A stretch of DNA of 64,000 bases from Amycolatopsis thermoflava N1165 (lineage in GTDB: Bacteria; Actinomycetota; Actinomycetes; Mycobacteriales; Pseudonocardiaceae), in assembly GCF_000473265.1 (NCBI RefSeq), contig NZ_KI421511.1, positions 7,723,314-7,787,313 of the forward strand, given 5' to 3'. Shown piece after piece: positions 62,961 through 64,000 of this stretch (its first letter is position 1; the number at the start of each line of letters is the position of its first letter). Made by a program: the position numbers and the translations under genes. A model generated the notes under the pieces. It ran no database searches, had not been told where the DNA came from, and saw only the letters and a program-made list of their open reading frames with translations.

Positions 62961-63744
62961 GCGCCTCGGCCGTCTCCTGTGGACGGTCCAGCTGCACGCA
63001 ATGGCCAGCGCCCTCGACGGCGACCGCGTCCCGCCCGAACCGGTGGGCCGTCCGCTGGTACTCCTCGGGCGAACCGGTGAACTCGTCGTCCACGCCATGC
63101 ACGAACAACAACGGCACCCCGGAACCGGCCAGCTCGCCGACCCCCGCCCGCGGCCCGCACAGCAGCCGCGCGAACCCGACGAGGTGACCGGTCCGCGTGG
63201 TCGACAACCGGGTCCGCATCAGATCCGCCCGGTCCGGATCCGTGCGGACCCAGTGGTCGACCAGGTTGCGCAGGCCCGCGGCTCCCTCCGCGGCGACCGC
63301 GTCCGCGCACCAGGTGAGGAACGCCGTCTCCTTCTCCGAACCGGTCAGCAGGCTGCCCAGCGGCGCGAAACTGCGCACCGCCCGCGGCAGGGCGACGGCG
63401 GCGGCGTGCGCGACCGCGGCGCCCGCGCAGTGCGCCACCACGTGCGCCGGCTCCCCCTCGCCGACCTCGCCGATCACCGCCAGCAAGTCCTGCGCCATCG
63501 CGGACAACGTGTACGCGCTCGGATCGTCCGAGCCCGGGCTTTCGTGCTGACCGTGGTGGTCGACCGCCCAGGCCGCGTACCCGGCGGCGGCCAGCAGCGG
63601 CAACAGCGGTGCGAAGTCCTCTTTGGACCCCAGGTACCCGCCCACCAGGACGACGGGCTCGCCGGACCCGGCCCGGCAGGCGGCGAACCGGCCGCGGTCG
63701 GTCTCCAGCATGACGTTTCGGACCGGGCTCTCCAGTGTCGTCAC
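62896..63744 (-). CDS. Alpha/beta hydrolase with Cys at the nucleophile
   Basis: 282 residues from GTG 63744. The elbow is VVAHCAGAAVAH with Cys106 in place of Ser. The acid is near HGVDDEFTG (Asp219/220) and the base is His248 in GAGHCVQLDRP. A Cys-His-Asp triad occurs in dienelactone hydrolases and some others. GTGA overlap with the upstream glycosyltransferase stop shows coupling. Substrate unknown. Confidence 0.85.
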   Translation of the reverse strand: MTTLESPVRNVMLETDRGRFAACRAGSGEPVVLVGGYLGSKEDFAPLLPLLAAAGYAAWAVDHHGQHESPGSDDPSAYTLSAMAQDLLAVIGEVGEGEPAHVVAHCAGAAVAHAAAVALPRAVRSFAPLGSLLTGSEKETAFLTWCADAVAAEGAAGLRNLVDHWVRTDPDRADLMRTRLSTTRTGHLVGFARLLCGPRAGVGELAGSGVPLLFVHGVDDEFTGSPEEYQRTAHRFGRDAVAVEGAGHCVQLDRPQETAEALIGFWRAVSADRRRVPAAEGR

Positions 63745-64000
63745 AGCGCGGCACCTTCCCGGACCGAGGCCTTTTCGATCACGTCCGCGGCCTCCGCCGC
63801 CCCACCGCAGGCCCGCACGATTTCCCGCATGCCCGCCACGTTCGCTGCGATGCCGGCATCCGACGACACCCGCAGCACGGCGTTGTGCAGCGTCTGCGCC
63901 GACACCTCCGCACGGTCGAGCGTCACGCCCAGTCCGAGTTCGGCGAGACGCGCCGCGTTCAGCCGCTGCTCGGCCATCTGCGGGACCGCGACCATCGGCA
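63741..64000 (-). CDS. MGT-type glycosyltransferase, C-terminal end (cut by window edge)
   Basis: The last 86 codons are seen. MVAVPQMAEQRLNAARLAEL follows the conserved nucleotide-sugar binding region of GT1/MGT macrolide-type glycosyltransferases, and the helical tail SSDAGIAANVAGMREIVRAC is also typical. The stop overlaps the hydrolase start (GTGA). A partner role in modifying a natural product is possible. Confidence 0.8.
   Translation of the reverse strand, partial: PMVAVPQMAEQRLNAARLAELGLGVTLDRAEVSAQTLHNAVLRVSSDAGIAANVAGMREIVRACGGAAEAADVIEKASVREGAAL

Noticed and set aside
61595-63754. Long 719-codon reverse open frame
   Set aside because: It is antisense to the ADP-ribosylglycohydrolase and crosses repeat elements; its composition is that of a GC-rich shadow frame.

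Overview
The window is very GC-rich, uses GTG and TTG starts freely, and encodes actinobacterial marker proteins: an Lsr2-type nucleoid protein, Ku, DUF3145 and DUF3052 proteins, an F420/flavin luciferase-like oxidoreductase, and a fasR-fabD-fabH-acpP-fabF block near aceE and ahpE. Gene content and style point to a Pseudonocardiaceae actinomycete, probably Amycolatopsis or a close relative. That assignment is inference; no rRNA is present. The only RNA gene found is a tRNA-Val near 60.2 kb.

Layout. 0-9.7 kb is a phenylacetate catabolic locus. Leftward genes are paaG, paaI, paaK and a TetR regulator, followed by a partial MFS exporter. Rightward genes are paaZ-paaA-paaB-paaC-paaD-paaE with overlapping or nearly overlapping junctions. 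Two related candidate operators sit in front of the arms. 9.7-20 kb is mixed metabolism: a UMF1-type MFS, an S4 RNA-binding protein, a split FluG-like pair (amidohydrolase and glutamine-synthetase homologue), a secreted SGNH hydrolase, TesB, an LLM oxidoreductase, YnfA and PoxB. 20-31 kb is dominated by regulators and transporters: a FadR-type regulator divergent from a NanT-like permease, a LuxR-type ATPase regulator, a WYL regulator, Ku, and a 2-hydroxyacid dehydrogenase with an ACS-type MFS and an IclR regulator. 31-46 kb holds ProS, an IS481 remnant, a HAD phosphatase, tandem NtaA/SnaA/DszA-type monooxygenases, an Lsr2/histone-H1-like hybrid, an atypical disulfide oxidoreductase, a secreted subtilisin and DUF3145. 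47-60 kb is the fatty-acid block (fabF, acpP, fabH, fabD, fasR), then pnuC, lactate permease, lactate dehydrogenase, aceE, DUF3052 and ahpE. The lactate genes would feed pyruvate to AceE and so acetyl units to the adjacent fatty-acid genes. The end of the window has a methyltransferase, an ADP-ribosylglycohydrolase, an alpha/beta hydrolase and the 3' end of an MGT-type glycosyltransferase.

The most unusual content is non-coding. Two separate intergenic arrays (22.1-22.7 kb, 12 copies; 45.7-46.2 kb, 9 copies) carry a 17-bp palindrome ATGAAYGGWCCRTTCAT about every 52-53 bp, close to five helical turns. The first shows a 158-bp higher-order duplication, and both arrays are followed on the same side by a G-poor C/A-rich tract. 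A second dispersed element is a long hairpin with an invariant 26-bp core, present at 54.5 and 61.6 kb in opposite orientation, whose outer arms differ by compensatory changes. A 145-bp nested palindrome lies at 61.8 kb. Coding oddities include a lactate permease whose last membrane helix is cut off by an in-frame TGA, the Lsr2-H1 hybrid, and several enzymes with replaced catalytic residues.
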